Made by a program: the position numbers and the translations under genes
Shown: one piece after another, positions 41,556-43,672 of the stretch
How the letters are laid out: each line of letters starts with the position of its first letter
How positions within the stretch are numbered: position 1 is the stretch's first letter
Assembly: GCA_905373605.1 (NCBI GenBank)
Contig: CAJPTO010000001.1
Span: 1 to 43,672 of the forward strand
DNA from: an uncultured Prevotella sp.
GTDB taxonomy: Bacteria > Bacteroidota > Bacteroidia > Bacteroidales > Bacteroidaceae
Direction: 5' to 3'
DNA: 43,672 nt
Notes under the pieces: model-generated
Told to the model about the DNA's origin: nothing
The model's input: only the letters and a program-made list of their open reading frames with translations
The model's database searches: none

Positions 41556-42508
41556 AGCAAATTTTTAGCCACTTCGCAGATGGAATCGACCGCCGAGACG
41601 GTGTAAAAATGTATGCTTGGCACGCCATAGGCATATAGTTCGCGGCACTGTTGCGTAGCCCATTCCACGCCAAGTGCCTTTGCATCGTCGTCTGTTTGGC
41701 ACTTAACGATTTCGTTGGCCAAGGCCGTTGGCAGGTCACAATGGAAAGTTCGTGGGATAACCGTCAGTTGTGCCAGCTTGGCAAAAGGCTTAATGCCCGG
41801 CACGATGGGGATGGTAACGCCCTTTTGGCGTGCCTTAGCCACGAAGTCGAAGTATTTCTGGTTGTCGTAAAACAGCTGTGTAACGGCATATTTCGCGCCC
41901 AGTTGTTGTTTGTGCAGCAAGAAATCGATGTCCATGTCGATGTTTGGAGCCTCCTCATGTTTCTCGGGATAGCATGCCACGCCATATTCGAAGCTCTCCC
42001 CCGGATGTTTGATGGGCGTTCCATCGGCAAAAAATCCCTCGTTGAATCGGTTCACCTGCTCGATGAGGTCGGTGGTATGGGCGTGCCCGTTGGGTGTGGG
42101 AGTGAACATACGTTCATCTCTCGCCTTGTCGCCACGCAGCAAAAGCAGGTTTTGTATGCCGAGGAATTGCAAGTCGAGCAGTTCGTATTCGATGCTTTCA
42201 ATCGTTGCTCCGCTGCAAATAACGTGTGGAATGACGGGAATGTTGTAGCGTTGTTGAATGGCAGCAGCGATGGCAATTGTTCCTGGACGTCGGCGAATGC
42301 GGTCGCGTTCGTATTGTCCGTTGTCCAGCTGACGGTAAACAAACTCGCTGTTGTGGGTGGTGATGTTGATGTAATTGGGAGAAAACTCGCGCAGGCGGTC
42401 TATGGTACGAAACAATTGTGCCGTGCCGTTGCCTTTGAGTGGTGGCAGCACCTCGAACGAGAGGCCCTTGGCTGCCGCCTTTTTATTTAGGAAATCGCTT
42501 ACTTTCAT
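41552..42508 (-). CDS. metF: Methylenetetrahydrofolate reductase
   Basis: A 318-residue TIM-barrel flavoprotein that reduces 5,10-methylene-THF to 5-methyl-THF for methionine synthesis. The frame is open to 42580, but the ATG at 42508 (MKVSDFLNKK) gives the family length. Seen motifs: 'SFEVLPP' with the catalytic Glu19, 'NITTHNSEF', 'PHVICSGATIESI', 'NLLLLRGD' with Asp127 near FAD, and 'GVACYPEKHEEAPN'. The enzyme is cytoplasmic. A -7 element (42826-42833) suggests a leader of about 320 nt that includes a 66-bp tandem duplication. No SAM riboswitch core was recognised in this leader. Confidence 0.95.
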   Translation of the reverse strand: MKVSDFLNKKAAAKGLSFEVLPPLKGNGTAQLFRTIDRLREFSPNYINITTHNSEFVYRQLDNGQYERDRIRRRPGTIAIAAAIQQRYNIPVIPHVICSGATIESIEYELLDLQFLGIQNLLLLRGDKARDERMFTPTPNGHAHTTDLIEQVNRFNEGFFADGTPIKHPGESFEYGVACYPEKHEEAPNIDMDIDFLLHKQQLGAKYAVTQLFYDNQKYFDFVAKARQKGVTIPIVPGIKPFAKLAQLTVIPRTFHCDLPTALANEIVKCQTDDDAKALGVEWATQQCRELYAYGVPSIHFYTVSAVDSICEVAKNLL

Positions 42509-42706
42509 TTTTATTTGGTGTTTGGGTTGCAGCGTCTGCGCCCCGTGTTTCCCCTTGTTCCAGTCCGTTGCATGGTGCATTGGTGGCGTGGGGGCATATA
42601 TAAATAGGTGTTACAGGCAGCCTTCGCCCCACCTTTGCGTTTGCGAATGCAGCCTGTTAGCCCTTGTTGTTGTGTACCAACGCCTTGGGACGTGGCTTAT
42701 TGTTGT

Positions 42707-42833
42707 GCCGAGTGCAATGAGAGCTTACTCCTAATTTGCCGAGTGCAGGACAACTTATGCAAAGTTGCCGCCAACGAGTGCAATGAGAACTTGCTCTTAA
42801 ATTGCCGAGTGCAGGACAACTTATGCAAAGTTA
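42707..42833. repeat. 66-bp tandem duplication upstream of metF
   Basis: Two copies offset by exactly 66 bases share GAGTGCAATGAGA (42710 and 42776), a CTCnTAA segment, and GCCGAGTGCAGGACAACTTA followed by TGCAAAGTT. Within each copy CGAGTGCA also recurs. On the minus strand the distal copy supplies TAACTTTG, a -7 element; in the other copy the same place reads CAACTTTG. Confidence 0.85.
42826..42833 (-). promoter_or_regulatory. -7 element facing metF
   Basis: TAACTTTG on the minus strand matches TAnnTTTG, 318 bases before the metF start. No good -33 TTTG was found at 19-21 bases, so the match is partial. Confidence 0.4.
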
Positions 42834-42842
42834 CAACATTTT

Positions 42843-42873
42843 TTTGGCTTTTAGGTGCAACACCTTACCTTTG
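42843..42873 (+). promoter_or_regulatory. Orphan plus-strand promoter
   Basis: A perfect match: TTTG (42843-42846), a 19-nt spacer and TACCTTTG (42866-42873). No plus-strand gene follows in the remaining 800 bases; the transcript could be a small RNA (a T7 run lies at 42970-42976 without an obvious stem) or antisense to the DUF4834 gene. Confidence 0.65.
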
Positions 42874-43045
42874 TTGTTTTTTTGCATAACGCGTCACAAG
42901 TGCAAAGTGTATGATGCACCCTTAATATGCAAGCAAAATGCGTTTGGCTAAGATCAATAAAGGCACAAGTTTTTTTCTGGTTTCAGTTAAGCAAAACATG
43001 TAATATACGGATGTCATTGTCACCGTCGCGGTACTGCATATTACT

Positions 43046-43067
43046 CCCCTCTCCCCTTGGAGAGGGG
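43046..43067. repeat. REP-like GC hairpin
   Basis: A perfect 9-bp stem CCCCTCTCC / GGAGAGGGG with loop CCTT, followed by CTGGGGTGAGG. It is 19 bases beyond the DUF4834 stop. There is no T-run on either side, so it resembles the dispersed hairpin repeats of this type more than a terminator. Confidence 0.65.
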
Positions 43068-43086
43068 CTGGGGTGAGGCTTTATTC

Positions 43087-43365
43087 CTACTTCTCCTCCG
43101 TAAACTCTACGTATTCGCCCTCGTGTTGTTCGAAAATCTTTTGGTTCATGCGTTCGGATGTGCGGCTGTCGATAATCACTTCGCCGTCTTTCCCTGCACG
43201 TTGCGTGCCCCTTTGGGCAGAAGAGGCGGAGGAGGCGGTGTTGAATTGACGGAGGGTTTGGCGCACAAACTTGACGATGCGCCTGAACATCAATAAGAAA
43301 GCTATCAGTGCCACAACAAACACCGACAGCAAAAGCACGCCTATCGACTTAAAGATAAACTCCAT
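43087..43365 (-). CDS. DUF4834-type small membrane protein
   Basis: A 92-residue protein with one N-terminal membrane helix (about 5-29, FKSIGVLLLSVFVVALIAFLLMF), a basic juxtamembrane segment (RRIVKFVRQTLRQF), an Ala/Ser/Arg/Gly-rich linker, and an acidic C-terminus with 'IIDSRTSERMNQKIFEQHEGEYVEFTEE'. This arrangement and the position 2 bases after pssA fit the DUF4834 family of Bacteroidetes. The function is unknown; co-transcription with pssA hints at a link to membrane lipid synthesis. No catalytic residues are evident. Confidence 0.82.
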   Translation of the reverse strand: MEFIFKSIGVLLLSVFVVALIAFLLMFRRIVKFVRQTLRQFNTASSASSAQRGTQRAGKDGEVIIDSRTSERMNQKIFEQHEGEYVEFTEEK

Positions 43366-43367
43366 GA

Positions 43368-43672
43368 TTATTGTTTTTTAGTGGCGTTGACATATATGGA
43401 GAGCACCACATACCACGCTATGATGATGGCAAAGGCCAACACTTTGAAGATGATGAGCAGCGGTATGCAGCTTAGAGCGAAGACGTATTTCACCTCATTG
43501 CCCTTCCATCCCCATTGTTTGAACTTCAAGGCAAACATAGGTAGTTCGGACACAAGCAGCCAACAGTTGAGCAACATCAAGGCGATGAGCGCGAACGGTG
43601 CCCAATTTACAGCTTGCATCTGGCTGTCGAGTCCCAACAAAAGCGACCCCCAAAACAGGGCGTTGGCAGGTG
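43368..43672 (-). CDS. pssA: CDP-diacylglycerol-serine O-phosphatidyltransferase, C-terminal part
   Basis: Only the last 101 codons are inside the window; the gene runs off the right edge, and the reading frame stays open to the edge. The visible part is hydrophobic with at least three membrane helices and contains 'PANALFWGSLLLGLD' and 'SELPMFALKFKQWGWKGNEVKYVF', the C-terminal signature of Bacteroidetes PssA. The enzyme makes phosphatidylserine from CDP-diacylglycerol and serine at the inner membrane, the first step toward phosphatidylethanolamine. The CDP-alcohol phosphotransferase motif itself would lie outside the window. The DUF4834 gene follows after 2 bases. Confidence 0.82.
   Translation of the reverse strand, partial: PANALFWGSLLLGLDSQMQAVNWAPFALIALMLLNCWLLVSELPMFALKFKQWGWKGNEVKYVFALSCIPLLIIFKVLAFAIIIAWYVVLSIYVNATKKQ

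Larger units (their letters stand above)
42509..43086. other. 578-bp gap upstream of metF
   Basis: It contains a 66-bp tandem duplication, a -7 element facing metF, a perfect promoter facing the other way, and a hairpin repeat near 43046. Short open frames here (for example one reading through the 66-bp repeat on the plus strand) are not convincing genes. Confidence 0.6.

Noticed and set aside
41651..42490. Long plus-strand open frame opposite metF (279 codons)
   Set aside because: It is an antisense shadow of a clearly recognised gene; the translation has no family features and the opposite strand is MetF throughout.
42509..42833. SAM riboswitch in the metF leader
   Set aside because: The conserved core segments of known SAM riboswitch classes were not found; only the 66-bp repeat and weak hairpins are visible.
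42608..42889. 93-codon plus-strand frame with a repeated 22-residue block upstream of metF
   Set aside because: The protein repeat is the 66-bp DNA duplication read in frame; no promoter precedes it on the plus strand and it spans the predicted divergent promoters.

Overview
The window looks like a piece of a Bacteroidales chromosome, most likely Prevotellaceae. The reasons are two SusC/SusD pairs, a type IX secretion sorting domain and a gldH gene, the neighbour pairs pssA-DUF4834 and ricT-gldH, and promoters of the Bacteroidetes form TTTG-N19/20-TAnnTTTG. Almost all genes lie on the minus strand; only a lipoprotein gene and ldhA lie on the plus strand. No tRNA, rRNA, CRISPR array, transposase or prophage gene was found.

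Region 1 (22-13302, minus) is a compact nine-gene outer-membrane uptake operon. In transcription order it holds a FecA-like TonB-dependent receptor, SusC, SusD, a metallohydrolase-family lipoprotein whose HExxH motif is destroyed, a DUF4302 lipoprotein, an unknown lipoprotein, a DUF4856 lipoprotein, a carbohydrate-binding/FN3 protein and an Ig-like lipoprotein. A single promoter with a long, foldable leader precedes it. The FecA-like receptor suggests iron-chelate or related import, but the substrate is inferred.

Region 2 (13704-18896) holds a lone lipoprotein, ferritin, three tandem paralogous four-helix membrane proteins (the middle one frameshifted), an HlyD-type adaptor and a membrane-anchored coiled-coil protein. 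Region 3 (19298-24519) has a second SusC/SusD pair, whose SusC lacks the usual N-terminal carboxypeptidase-regulatory-like domain, preceded by a small exported FMN-binding protein.

Region 4 (24688-32572) is an Rhs module: a small T9SS-sorted protein carrying one YD-like motif, a 1858-residue exported SpvB/Rhs protein with an AT-rich variable C-terminal tail, then a tight row of small, AT-rich, partly duplicated and partly frameshifted exported proteins that could be immunity or orphan-immunity genes.

Region 5 (33280-43672) is mostly housekeeping: free-methionine sulfoxide reductase, KsgA, a lipoprotein, D-lactate dehydrogenase, an AT-rich unknown gene, gldH, ricT (PSP1), holB, metF, DUF4834 and the 3' part of pssA. 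A promoter-plus-terminator pair between ldhA and the AT-rich gene predicts a small RNA of about 90 nt.

The most unusual signals are in the gaps. (a) Arrays of 22-bp palindromic units occur at two distant sites with the same geometry (7-nt arm, 3-nt loop, 7-nt arm, 5-nt spacer) but compensating arm changes. (b) A family of 8-bp repeats (AACTnnnn or AGTTnnnn) surrounds ferritin and follows ldhA, at both places as inverted pairs of arrays. (c) A 66-bp tandem duplication precedes metF.
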